64,000 nt of DNA from Dipteris shenzhenensis (taxonomy: Eukaryota; Polypodiophyta; Polypodiopsida; Gleicheniales). The notes below the pieces were generated by a model that was not told the origin of the DNA, made no database searches, and worked only from the letters and a program-made list of their open reading frames with translations. Below are positions 45,901 to 57,860 of the stretch, piece by piece (positions within the stretch are counted from its first letter, which is position 1; every line of letters begins with the position of its first letter). A program made the translations under genes and the position numbers. The stretch lies in assembly GCA_047967505.1 (NCBI GenBank), contig CM106540.1; one strand, written 5' to 3'.

Positions 45901-48900
45901 GCATATCCCATGGTGACAATACTTTGCATGCATCTCAAACTAGTTGAAATGGACTTGCGTGCAAAGTGGAGCCCCCATCCGATAAGTACTTGTTTGAATA
46001 ACACACCTAGGACCGTGTTTTTTCATGGTTGTGCATGACACTAAGGCAAAAACGGTGTTTTATGCTTGATCGACAATGCAAAGCATATCTGATGGGCACA
46101 ATACTTTGCACACACCTTCAACTAGGTGGAATCGACTTACATGCAAAGTGGCATGCCCATCCCATAAGTGCTTGATCAGATAACATACCTAGCAGCGTGT
46201 TTTTTTACGGATGTGCATGACACGAGCAAAAATAGTATTTAATGCTCAATCGACCATGCAAAGGATATCCGATGGGCACAACACTTTTCCTACGCCTAAA
46301 CCTAGGTGGTATTGAAATTTTCTCAAAGAGGCACACCCATCCGATAAGTACTTGGTCAGATAACACACTTAAGGGCGTGTTTTTTTGCGGATGTGCATAT
46401 CACTAGGGAAAAAATGGTGTATAATGCGTGATCGACCATGCAAAGCATATCCGATGGTGACAATACTTTGCACACATCTCAACATAGTTGAAACAGACTT
46501 GCATGCAAATTGGAGCCCCCATCCGATAAGTACTTATTTGAATAACACACCTACGGCCGTGTTTTTATATGGTTGTGCATGACACTCAGGCAAAAACGGT
46601 GTTTTATCCTTGATCGACAATGCAAAGCATATCCGATGGGCACAATACTTTGCACACACCTTCAACTAGGTGGAATTGACTTACATGCAAAGTGGCGCGC
46701 CCATCCCATATGTGCTTGATCGGATAACATACCTAGCAGCGTCTTTTTTTACGGATGTGCATGACACTAGAGCAAAAATAGTATTTAATGCTCGATCAAC
46801 CATGAAAAGGATATGTGATGGGCACAATACTTTTTGTACACCTCAACCTAGGTGGTATTGAAATGTTCTCAAAGAGGCACACGCATCCGATAAGTACTTG
46901 GTCAGATAACACACCTAAGGGCATGTTTTTTTGTGGATGTGCATACCACTAGGGAAAAAATGGTGTATAATGCGTGATCGACCATGCAAATCATATGCGA
47001 TGGTGACAATACTTTGCGCGCACCTCAACGTAGTTGAAACAGAGGTACGTGCAAAGTGGAGCCCCCATCCGATTAGTACTTGTTTGAATAGCACACCTAA
47101 GACCGTGTTTTTTTATGGTTGTGCATGACACTAAGGCAAAAACGGTGTTTTATGCTTGATCGACAATGCAAAGCATATCCGATGGGCACAATACTTTGCA
47201 CACACCTTCAACTAGGTGGAATTGACTTACATGCAAAATGGCACGCCCATCCCATAAGTGGTTAATCGGATAACATACCTAGCAGCGTGTTTTTTTACGG
47301 ATGTGCATGACACTAGAGCAAAAATAGTATTTAATGCTCAATCGACCATGCAAAGGATATGCGATGGGCACAACACTTTTCGTACACCTCAACCTAGGTG
47401 GTATTGAAATGTTCTCAAAGAGGTACACCAATCCGATAAGTACTTGGTTAGATAACACACCTAAGCGCGTGCTTTTTTGCGGATGTGCATATCACTAGGG
47501 AAAAAATGGTGTATAATGTGTGATTGACGATGCGAAGCATATCCAATGGTGACAATACTTTGCACGCTCCTCAAAGTATTTGAAACGGAGTTGCGTGCAA
47601 AGTGGAGCCCCCATTCAATAAGTACTAGTTTGAATAACACACCTAGGACCGTGTTATTATATGGTTGTGCATGACACTAAGGCAAAAACGGTGTTTTATG
47701 CTTAATCGACAATGAAAAGCATATCCAATGGGCACAATACTTTGCACACACCTTCAAATAGGTAGAATTGACTTACATGCAAAGTGGCATTCCCATTGCA
47801 TAAGTGCTTGATCGGATAACACAGCTAGCAGCATGTTTTTTTACGGATGTGCATGACACTAAGGCAAAAATGGTATTTAATGCTCGATCAACCATGCAAA
47901 GCATATCTGATGGGCACAATACCTTTCCTATACCTCAACGTAGGTGGTATTTAAATGTTCTCGCAAAGAGGCACACCCATCCGATAAGTACTTGGTCAGA
48001 TAACATACCTAAGGGCATGTTTTTTTGCGGATGTGCATATGACTACAGGAAAAACGTTGTATAATGCATAATCGACCATGAAGAGCATATCCGATGGTGA
48101 CAATACTTTGCAAAGTGGAGCCCCCATCCGATAAGTACTTGTTTGAATACCATACCTAGCAGCGTGTTTTTTTACGGATGTGCATGACACTAGAGGAAAA
48201 ATAGTATTTAATGCTCCATCGACCATGCAAAGGATATCCGATGGGCACAACACTTTTCGTACGCCTCAACCTAGGTGGTATTGAAATGTTCTCAAAGAGG
48301 CACACCCATCCGATAAGTACTTGGTCAGATAATACACCTAAGGGCGTGTTTTTTTGCGGATGTGCATATCACTAGAGAAAAAATGGTGTATAAGGCGTGA
48401 TGGACCATGCAAAGCATATCCGATGGTGAAAATACCTTGCACGCACCTCAAAGTAGGTGAAACGGAATTGCGTGCAAAGTGGAGCCCCCATCCGATAAGT
48501 ACTTGTTTGAATAACACACCTACGGCCGTGTTTTTATATGGTTGTGCATGACACTAAGGCAAAAACGGTGTTTTATGCTTGATCGACAATGCAAAGCATA
48601 TCCGATGGGCACAATACTTTGAACACACCTTCAACTAGGCAAAATTGACTTACATGCAAAGTGGCACGCCCATCTCATAAGTCCTTGATCGGATAACATA
48701 CCTAGCAGCGTGTTTTTTTATGGATGTGCATGACACTAGATAAAAAATAGTATTTAATGCTCGATCGACCATGCAAAGGATACACGATGGGCACAACACT
48801 TTGCATACACCTCAATCTAGGTGGTATTGAAATGTTCTCAAAGAGGAACACCCATTCGATAAGTACTTGGTCAGATAACACACCTAAGGGCGTGTTTTTT

Positions 48901-51900
48901 TACGGATGTGCATACCACTAGGGAAAAAACGGTGTATAATGCATGATCGACCAAGCAAATCATATCCGATGGTGATAATACTTTGCACAAACCTCAATGT
49001 AGTTGAAAGGGACATGCGTGCAAAGTGGAGCCCCCATTCGATAAGTACTTGTTTGAATAACACACCTAGGACCGTGTTTTTTCATGGTTGTGCATGACAC
49101 TAAGGCAAAAATGGTATTTTATGCTTGATCGATAATGTGTGGTGGGACGCCCATCCCATAAGTGCTTGATCAGATAACATACCTAGCAGCGTGCTTTTTT
49201 ACGGATGTGCATGACATTAGAGCAAAAATAGTATTTAATGCTCGATCGACCATGCAAAGGATATCCGATGGCACAACACTTTTCCTACACCTCAACCTAG
49301 GTGGTATGGAAATGTTCTCAAAGAGGCACACCCATCCGATAAGTACTTGGTTGGATAACACACCTAAGGGCATGCTTTCTTGCGGATGTGCATATCACTA
49401 AGGAAAACATGGTGTATAATGCATGATCGACCATGCAAAGCATATCCGATGGTGACAATAGTTTGCACGCTCCTCAACGTAGTTGAAATGGACTTGCGTG
49501 TGAAGTGGAGCCCCCATCTGATAAGTACTAGTTTGAATAACACACCTAGGACCATGTTTTTATATGGTTGTGCATGACACTAAGGCAAAAATGGTGTTTT
49601 ATGCTTGATCGACAATGCAAAGCATATCCGATGGGCACAATAATTTTCACACACCTTCAACTAGGTGGAATTGACTTACATGCAAAGTGGCATTCCCATC
49701 GCATAAGTGCTTGATCGGATAACACACCTAGCAGCGTGTTTTTTTAAGGATGTGCATGACACTAAGGCAAAAATGGTATTTAATGCTCGATCGACCATGC
49801 AAAGCATATCCGATGGGCACAATACCTTTCCTATACCTCAAAATAGGTGGTATTGAAATGTTCTCAAAGAGGCACACCCATCCAATAAGTACTTGGTCAG
49901 ATAACATCCCTAAGGGCATGTTTTTTTGCGGATATGCATATCACTACGAGAAAAACATTGTATAATGCGTAATCGACCATGCAGAGCATATCCGATGGTG
50001 ACAATACTTTGCATGCATCTCAAGCTAGTTGAAACGGACTTGTGTGGAAACTAGAGCCCCCATCCGATAAGTACTTGTTTGATTAACACACTTAGGACCG
50101 TGTTTTTTCATGGTTGTGCATGACACTAAGGCAAAAACGGTGTTTTATGCTTGATCGACAATGCAAAGCATATCCGATGGGCACAATACTTTGCACACAC
50201 CTTTAACTAGGTGGAATTGAATTACATGCAAAGTGGCACACCCATCCCATAAGTACTTGATAGGATAGCAGCGTGTTTCTTTAACGGATGTGCATGACAC
50301 TAGAGCAAAAATAGTATTTAATGCTCGATCGACCATGCAAAGGATATCCGATGGGCACAATACTTTTCCCACATTGCAACCTAGGTGGTATTGAAATGTT
50401 CTCAAAGAGGTACACCCATCCGATAAGTACTTGGTCAGATAACACACCTAAGGCATGCTTTTTTGTGGATGTGCATACCACTAGGGAAAAAACGGTGTAT
50501 AATGCGTGATCGACCATGCAAATTATATCCGATGGTGAAAATACTTTGCACACACCTCAACGTAGTTGAAACAGACTCACATGCAAAGTGGAGCCCGATC
50601 CGATAAGTACTTGTTTGAATAACACACCTAGGACCGTGTTTTTTCATGGCTGTGCATGACACTAAGGCAAAAACGGTGTTTTATGCTTGATCGACAATGC
50701 AAAGCATATCCAATGGGCACAATACTTTGCACACACTCCACTAGGTGGAATTGACTTACATGCAAAGTGGCATGCCCATCCCATAAGTGCTTGATTGGAT
50801 AACATGCCTAGCAGCGTGTTTTTTTATGGATGTGCATGACACTAGAGCAAAAATAGTATTTAATGCTCGATCGACCATGCAAAGGATATCCGATGGGCAC
50901 AAAACTTTTTGTACACCTCAACCTAGGTGGTATTGAAATGTTCTCAATGAGGCACACCCATCCAATAAGTACTTGGTCAGATAACACACCTAATGGCGTG
51001 TCTTTTTATGGATGTCCATATCACTAGGGAAAAAATGGTGTATAATGTGTGATCCACCATGCAAAGCATATCCGATGGTGACAATACTTTGCATGCACCT
51101 CAATGTGGTTGAAAGGGACTTGCGTGCAAAGTGGAGCCCCCATCTGATAAGTACATATTTGAATAACACACCTACGGCCGTGTTTTTATATGGTCGTGCA
51201 TGACACAAAGGCAACAACGTTGTTTTATGCTTGATCGACAATGCAAAGCATATCCGATGGGAAAAATACTTTGCACACACCTTCAACTAGGTGGAATTGA
51301 CTTACATGCAAAGTGGCATTCCCATCGCATAAGTACTTGATCGGATAACACACCTAGCAGCGAGTTTTTTTATGGATGTGCATGACACTCAGGTAAAAAT
51401 GGTATTTAATGCTCGATCGACCATGCAAAGCATATCCGATGGGCACAATACTTTTCCTACACCTTAACCTAGGTGGTATTGAAATGTTCTCAAAGAGGCA
51501 CACCCATCCGATAAGTACTTGGTCAGATAACATACCTAAGGGCATGTTTTTTTGCGGATGTGCATATCACTACGGGAAAAACATTGTATAATGCGTAATC
51601 GACCATGCAAAGCATATTTGATGGTGAAAATACTTTGCATGCATCTCAAGCTAGTTGAAACGGACTTGCATGCAAACTGGAGCCCCCATCCGTTAAGTAC
51701 AAGGTTTGATTAACACACTTAGGACCATGTTTTTTCATGGTTGTGCATGAAACTAAGGCAAAAACGGTATTTTATGCTTGATCGACAATGCAAAGCATAT
51801 CTGATGGGCACAATACTTTGTACACACCTTCAACTAGGTGGAATTGACTTACTTGCAAAGTGGCACTCCCATCCCATAAGTGCTTGATCGGATAACATAC

Positions 51901-53120
51901 CTAGTAGCGTGTTTTTTTACGGATGTACATGACACTAGAGCAAAAATAGTATTTAATGCTCGATCGATCATGCAAAGGATTTTCGATGGGCACAAAACTT
52001 TTCATACGCCTCAACCTAGGTGGTATTTAAATGTTCTCAAAGAGGCACACCCATCTGATAAGTACTTGGTCAAATAACACACCTAAGGGCGTGTTTTTTT
52101 ACGGATGTGCATATCACTAGAGAAAAAATGGTGTATAAGGCATGATGGACCATGCAAAGCATATCCGATGGTGATATTACTTTGCACGCACCTCAACGTA
52201 GTTGAAACAGACTTGCATGCAAAGTGGAGCCCCCATCCGATAAGTACTTGTTTGAATAACACACCTAGGACTGTGTTTTTTCATGGTTGTGCATGACACT
52301 AAGGCAAAAACGGTGTTTTATGCTTGATCCACAATGCAAAGCATATCCGATGGGCACAATACTTTACACACACCTTCAACCAGTTGGAATTGACTTACGT
52401 GCAAAGTGGCATTCCCATCGCATAAGTACTTGATCGGATAACACACCTGGCAGTGTGTTTTTTTTTACGGATGTGCATGACACTAGAGCAAAAATAGTAT
52501 TTAATGCTCGATCGACCATGCAAAGCATATCCGATGGGAACAATACTTTTCCTATGCCTTAACCTAGGTGGTATTGAAATTTTGTCAAAGAGGCACACCC
52601 ATCCGATAAGTAGTACTTGGTTAGATAACATACCTAAGGGCGTGTTTTTTTGCAGATGTGCATATCACTACGGGAAGAATGTTGTATAATGCATAATCGA
52701 CCATGCAGAGCATATCCGATGGTGACAATACTTTGCACGCATCTCAACCTAGTTTAAACAGACTTGCGTGAAAAGTGGAGCCCCCATCCAATAAGTACTT
52801 GTTTGATTAATACACTTATGACCATGTTTTTTCATGGTTGTGCATGACACTAAGGCAAAAACGGTGTTTTATGCTTGATCGACAATGCAAAGCATATCCG
52901 ATGGGCACAATACTTTGCACACACCTTCAACTAGGTGGAATTGACTTACATGCAAAGTGGCACACCCATCCCATAAGTGCTTGATTGGATAACATACCGA
53001 GCAGGCTCGTGTTTTTTTACGGATGTGCATGACACTAGAGCAAAAATAGTATTTAATGCTCGATCGACCATGCAAAGGATAACTTGGCATGTCCATCTGA
53101 TGAGTACTTGATCGGATAAC
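42985..53120. repeat. Satellite array, about 182-bp monomer, trimeric higher-order repeat of about 545 bp
   Basis: About 56 head-to-tail monomers. The anchor CATATCCGATGG(G/T) recurs at 43,366, 43,723, 43,905, 44,087, 44,269, 44,451 and 44,631, that is every 180-193 bp. From about 43,720 three classes alternate: A (CCGATGGTGACAATAC...GTGGAGCCCCCATCCGATAA), B (CCGATGGGCACAATAC...CTTCAACTAGGTGGAATTG) and C (GGATATCCGATGGGCACAAC...AATGTTCTCAAAGAGGCA). The A-B-C unit repeats every 544-547 bp, about 16-17 times. Left of 43,720 the monomers are more diverged and not ordered in threes. Each monomer has TGCAAAG and CTTTGCA in both orientations and a GATCGA box. The repeated 60-100 residue ORFs in the array are not genes. 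Such arrays occur at plant centromeres, pericentromeres and knobs. Confidence 0.96.
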
Positions 53121-53191
53121 TTCTCCCACCAATAAATTAAGTACTAATTAAAAATTATAATGAAAGAGTAGATTATTAAAAAGAGACTAAT

Positions 53192-54136
53192 ATTTATGTA
53201 ATTGTTGCTACTGCAGCTTGCTTGCGAAGGACTCTCACAAAGGAGATGGCTATAGATTTTATTCCAGGGATGGATGTGATTTTATGTAGCAAAAGAGAAG
53301 TAGTTGCATTTGCTACAATCCATGATAGTGATCCCAATTCAGTTTGCCACTTTCGAAGACTTGGCGAAGATAAGGTGGCAGTTACTATATCAAAGATTCT
53401 TAGCGCACATGTTGAGCTAAAGTATAAATGTGGAGATATGGAAACACTTGGAGATGTTATGCCCTACAATACATCTAACAAATCATTTATAGCATGGGAC
53501 AAAGATGAGACTTATGCAACAGACATTATCATGAATACAAAGTGCACCACCTTGGATTTTACTATAGGGGACATTTTACAAATGAGATCATTTGCAAATA
53601 AGACTGTAGCAAAAGGTGAAGTATTGGGATTTGAACAAGTGGAGCAATGGTCATTTGCACAGATGAGGATTCTAAAAGTCACTGATGATGGTATGGTTGA
53701 TAACATAACATCCTTATGTGATCCCTACTATGAGGTAGGCAAGAATATGAGATGGAGCATGCAATTTTTAAACATGAGAAAGAGGCACGTGGTTTTCAAT
53801 GATAAAGACAAGGTATACTACAATATCAAAGGACCTAAAAAGCGTGCCCATGTGCCAAGCTCTATCACTTCAAATGTGGATGATTTCAATATACTCAATT
53901 ATAGAAGTGACATCTTATCTGGAGTGGATGAGTTCATTGGTTCCGAGAAACAAAATGATTTTAGAAGCGAAGCCTTATTTGGGGTGGATGAATTCTTGCA
54001 CAGTGAGAAGGGCAAAGGTTTCAATAGCGATGTCTTGTCAAGTGTGGATGAGTTCATGCATATTAACAAACCTGGTGTCAATCAAGCTTGTGGATTTGTG
54101 AAAGCCATGCAAGATGAGTGCAAGATGTCCCAATGA
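53192..54136 (+). pseudogene. Transposase-like gene, part 1 (N-terminal region)
   Basis: The frame is open from 53,192. The first in-frame ATG is at 53,246 (MAIDFIPGMDVILCSKREVV). A splice acceptor-like CTACTGCAG ends at 53,216, so an upstream exon is possible. The first 100 residues (REVVAFATIHDSDPN...VCHFRRLG...VAVTIS.IL) resemble the module attached to plant En/Spm-type transposases (AKG.I.S.DP....LG...W.V.V); this is a loose similarity. Three 20-residue tandem repeats follow at 53,906, 53,966 and 54,026 (SDILSGVDEF, SEALFGVDEF, SDVLSSVDEF). A fourth (SDVLSGVEEF, 54,135) is in the next frame, showing that parts 1 and 2 were one protein. The break is at an imperfect 11-bp direct repeat (RTGCAAGATG, 54,107-54,127). 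Confidence 0.7.
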
Positions 54137-55869
54137 GTGATGTTCTCTCAGGAGTGGAAGAGTTTCAAGGTTCTCGATACTCTCGTAGAATATTGAATTC
54201 ATTGAATGGTCCTAAGAGTATGTTAAAAACGAGGATGAGATCAACAGAGGATTATTCAATATTTAACTTTGATTGTGATATGGACAAGGATGCAATGACC
54301 AATCATGGATGCTTGGTTACAAACAAATGTGATGACAAGAAGTGCATAAATACAGATAACAACGTGCACGAGGAACAAAAATGGTCATACATATGCATGA
54401 AGAGAAAGCGAAACCAGGCAGATCCACAAAAGCAACCAAAGAGGAAGAGAGTAATGAAGGAGGAGAACATGTTAAATGCATTGGGATATCTATGTTGCAA
54501 GCGAAGATGTATGCGCTTCATTGATCTTGCAGACATCAGGGAATGTAGAGGACACGTGTGGCAAAGAAGAGGAAGCGAAAGAAGTGAATACCTTCTCACA
54601 AGTCTCTCTTGCTTTCTTCAGAATGGCAATAAAAGGCTAAGTTCAAGACAAAAGATAAAACCTCTTGTAAATGGAAAAAGGATTTGCAATAAGGCATATC
54701 GCAATATTACTGGATTATCCCATGGTACATATTGGGATTTAGTCAACAAGGCAAAGGGCGGCAACAAATTTAGCATTCACGGTAATAGAGAAAGGTCCAA
54801 ATCAAGAATCTCAACTGTCAGGGCAGCAGCAATTTTGCAAGACTTCATACATGAAAATGCTTTACCTCAACCCCATATATCTACCAAACTCCCTAACGGT
54901 GACGTGATCACTGAAATGCACCTTCCAATGGGCTTGACAAAGCTCGAAGTATTTGACTCTATTGCAGAAAAGCAAAGGCAAAGAGGGGATGTCGTAGCTT
55001 CTTCTCATACTTTGTATACTCTTTGGAAGAAGAACTTTGGATATGTTAAAATCCCAAGGAGGCAAAAAATGTCAAAGTGCAATGTCTGTGATGATTTAAA
55101 GCGAGCGATTGAGAGTGCAACATGTCCAAATCAAAGGGAATTATACAAAAAAAACCAAAAATCTCATCATGACCTTATTCGACATTCCAGACAAAAATAT
55201 GCATTTTGGAAGGAGCAAGCTATTTCGCATCCCGATGACTACATGTGCCTTATTGTAGATGGCATGGATCAGAATACAACAACATTGCCTCGTTTTGTTG
55301 CCACTCCACCTAAATTACAAGGAAAGCACTTTCTAAAGACACATCTATGTGGAGTGTTAGTGCATGGAATTAAGTTCTTTGCAGATATATGGATTGATTC
55401 CTTGCATCTACATGATAGCAATCAAGTTGTAACATCTATTATGAAGGCAATTCGCAATGTACATGCAGAAAAAGGTCGCCTACCACCGACTTTGAGAATA
55501 CAAGTTGATAATTGTTGGCGAGAAAATAAGAATGTACTCATGTTTGCATTCTGCTCCATGCTAGTTGCTCATCGAATCTTCAATGAGGTCGAATGTGGAT
55601 TTTTGTATGTTGGGCATACACATGAGGATATCGATCAGGTTTTTAGCACAGTCTCAAGGGAGCTTAAATGCAAGGATGTGGAGACAATAGATGACTTGGT
55701 AAGAAGATGTGGCAGGCAAGTTGGTGGTCGTAAGGAAAGTACAGTATGTGAGAGGCTCGAAAGAATATATGATTGGAAGAGCTTCATTCTACCTTTCATA
55801 CAAACGGGTGGTGATGCATTGACAGGTCATACCAATCCACACTACTTTCATTTTTTTTTTAAAAGATGA
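54118..55869 (+). pseudogene. Transposase-like gene, part 2 (catalytic core, DUF7869-like)
   Basis: The frame gives 583 residues. In order there are a basic nuclear-signal-like stretch (KRKRNQADPQKQPKRKRVMK), a Cys-rich block (YLCCKRRCMRF), a helical region with R..R.STVRAAAILQDFI, a zinc-like CNVCDDLK, and the core. The core has MCLIVDGMDQNTTTLPRF (D381, D384), THLCGVLVHG, RIQVDNCWRENKNVLMFAF (D464, N465) and FLYVGHTHEDIDQVFSTV (H500, H502, D504, D506). Three spaced acidic motifs in this order fit an RNase-H-fold nuclease. From memory they match the family called DUF7869, found in plants and animals and often multicopy. The function as a transposase is inference. The frame ends early because of a run of ten T at 55,851-55,860; one T fewer would join it to part 3. 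Confidence 0.78.
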
Positions 55870-55879
55870 AAAACCCGTA

Positions 55880-56728
55880 ATGCAATGGCAACAGTATTCT
55901 CATGATACAAAATGGGAACCTGAAGAACCTTACAGTCTCTTAACTTCAATTCCCAGCAAGGAAAGGTATCCAACATGGGCTGCTATACAAGAATTCAATG
56001 AGAGGTCTAACTGTGAAATAGAAGGATTAAAAGCATTTATTACATACAAAGAGAAAATGCTCCGAAGATATCCTGATTCGAAGCCTACTTGGAGAGAACA
56101 CACTACCACTGTAATTAACAAGACACGAAATTTAATAAAGGACCTTGAGAGAATGCGAGGCTCAAAGGATGTCAAGGAAGAATGCAATATGTTTTGGCCA
56201 AATGTTCATAACAATTTGCACCCAGCTCCAGTCTTTGAAAATGAATTTGTATCATTACTCCCACATCCATATTGTGGACTGAAGAAGAGAGAGTTTATGC
56301 CACAAGTAGATATAGAGGTCGATTCTTTTGTTGTGGTTCAGCCATCGGATGATGAATATGAGAATGTGAAGTTTTGGGTTGCAAAAGTAGTTGATGTGCA
56401 AAGAGATGACCAAGGGAGAGCTACAACATTTACAACGGTATGGTATGAGCCAAAGGGCAGGAAGGAGAATATGGATAACAACACATTGTATACTAATTGT
56501 ATAATGAAGGAGTGGGTCCCAAATGATGAAACGGTCTCTCAAGTTTCGACAGAGACAATCATAGTGTCTTGGCATTCAAGGGCAAAGAAATCAAAGGAGC
56601 GCATGGGATATGAGGTAGAAGGAAAAATAAAAATACCACAGCAAACTATTTTGCATATACATGAATTTTTAAGGATGCTCACCATGGAGGAAGTAGAAGG
56701 AGACAGCGCAAATGAAGAATGTCCATGA
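55880..56728 (+). pseudogene. Transposase-like gene, part 3 (C-terminal domain)
   Basis: The frame continues part 2 after the T-run indel. It has WEPEEPYSLLTSIPSKERYP, a helical/coiled region (KTRNLIKDLERMR), then DIEVDSFVVVQPSDDEYENV, KFWVAKVVDVQRDDQGRATT and TTVWYEP. The pattern DSFVVVQPxDD...FWVAKVVDV...V.WYEP resembles a small beta-barrel of BAH/SH3 type, as found in chromatin readers, followed by IIVSWHSRAKK. It ends at TGA at 56,728. Apart from the two indels no stops are seen over 3.5 kb, so the gene decayed recently or the indels are sequence errors. Confidence 0.72.
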
Positions 56729-56839
56729 TTACAGCTTTGTATTGAAGTCCATTGAAGGATTTTATTTGGGTACTAGGCAAGAAGCCAATCCAAGACAATT
56801 ATAATCAGAGTCATCACCTCCTATGTCAAATGAGAGTCA

Positions 56840-57260
56840 AAATATGCACTGGATGTCACCCAAGGGTCAAGGCTTGCCAAGACAATAGGGAGTTAATGCA
56901 GATGGCACCTGGTAAGAGACTATCACATTGAGCAATAAGACAATGGGGAGTCAATGCACCCAAGGGGCAAGGCTTGGCAAGATAACTTGTGGGAGTTAAT
57001 GTAGATGACACCTGTATTTTGCACTGGATATCACCCAAGGGTCAAGGCTTGGCAAGACAATAGGGAGTTAATGCAAGTGGCACCTGGCAAGGTACTATCG
57101 CATTGAGCAATAAGACAATGGGGAGTCAATGCACGCAAGGGGCAAGGCTTGGCAAGACAAGTGGGAGTCAAATTATGCAGATGGCACCTGGCAAGGGACT
57201 GTCGTGACATTGAGCAATAAGACAATGGGGAGTCAAATTATGCAGATGGCACGAATTGAG
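56840..57260. repeat. Tandem repeat, about 175 bp x 2.4, 3' of the transposase-like gene
   Basis: GCACTGGAT(G/A)TCACCCAAGG starts at 56,846 and again at 57,021. Each unit contains two related halves with CAAGGGGCAAGGCTTGGCAA and TTGAGCAATAAGACAATGGG. The array starts about 110 bp after the stop codon. It shares no obvious text with the 182-bp satellite. Confidence 0.88.
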
Positions 57261-57699
57261 GCTCTTTAAGAGCAACAATTTAAATTGTAAACATATGTTC
57301 AATCTATATCATTTTGGATATAAAGACTCTCGCTGAGAGCAACGTCTCTCAATGTAATCATATAATAATAGCTATAATTGCTATTATACCTCTTTGGTTC
57401 AATACAAAACTTGGGTCTTATGGCATCATGTCTTTTGTCTATTTATTAAAAGTTTTAAAAATTTTGTGCATATTGCGAGTGACAATGTTATTTTCATGAA
57501 ATATTTAAGTCTCCTTTCATGGATTTATAGATTTATCACGTCAAGGAAAAACGTCAAGGAAAAATATTAAAAATAATTAAATCAACAAATAACTTAGATA
57601 TAGCTAGAATTTCTAATATAGGATTATTTCAAATTCTTGCATGTTGGTGCAAAAGTATAGATTGAAAAAACAATATTTTTATGTGAATATGACAGTGTC

Positions 57700-57804
57700 A
57701 CAAAGTGAACTTTTGATTTGGGAAGAATATTTTCAAAAAGTAAAATTTTGATTTGGGAAGGATATTTTCACAAAGTAAAGTTTTCATTTGGGAAGGATTT
57801 TTGG
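57700..57804. repeat. Tandem repeat, 3 x 35 bp
   Basis: Units begin at 57,700, 57,735 and 57,770: ACAAAGT(G/A)AA.TTTT then ATTTGGGAAG(A/G)AT. The last copy is partial. Confidence 0.85.
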
Positions 57805-57860
57805 GCTTCGTCCAAAAACAACACAAAAAGTCCAAAATTAATGAAATAGGTGTTAATTGT

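Noticed and set aside
43030-53000. Dozens of similar 60-118 residue ORFs on both strands
   Set aside because: They recur because the 182-bp satellite recurs. 182 and 545 are not multiples of three, frames close within each unit, and no start or codon pattern suggests translation.
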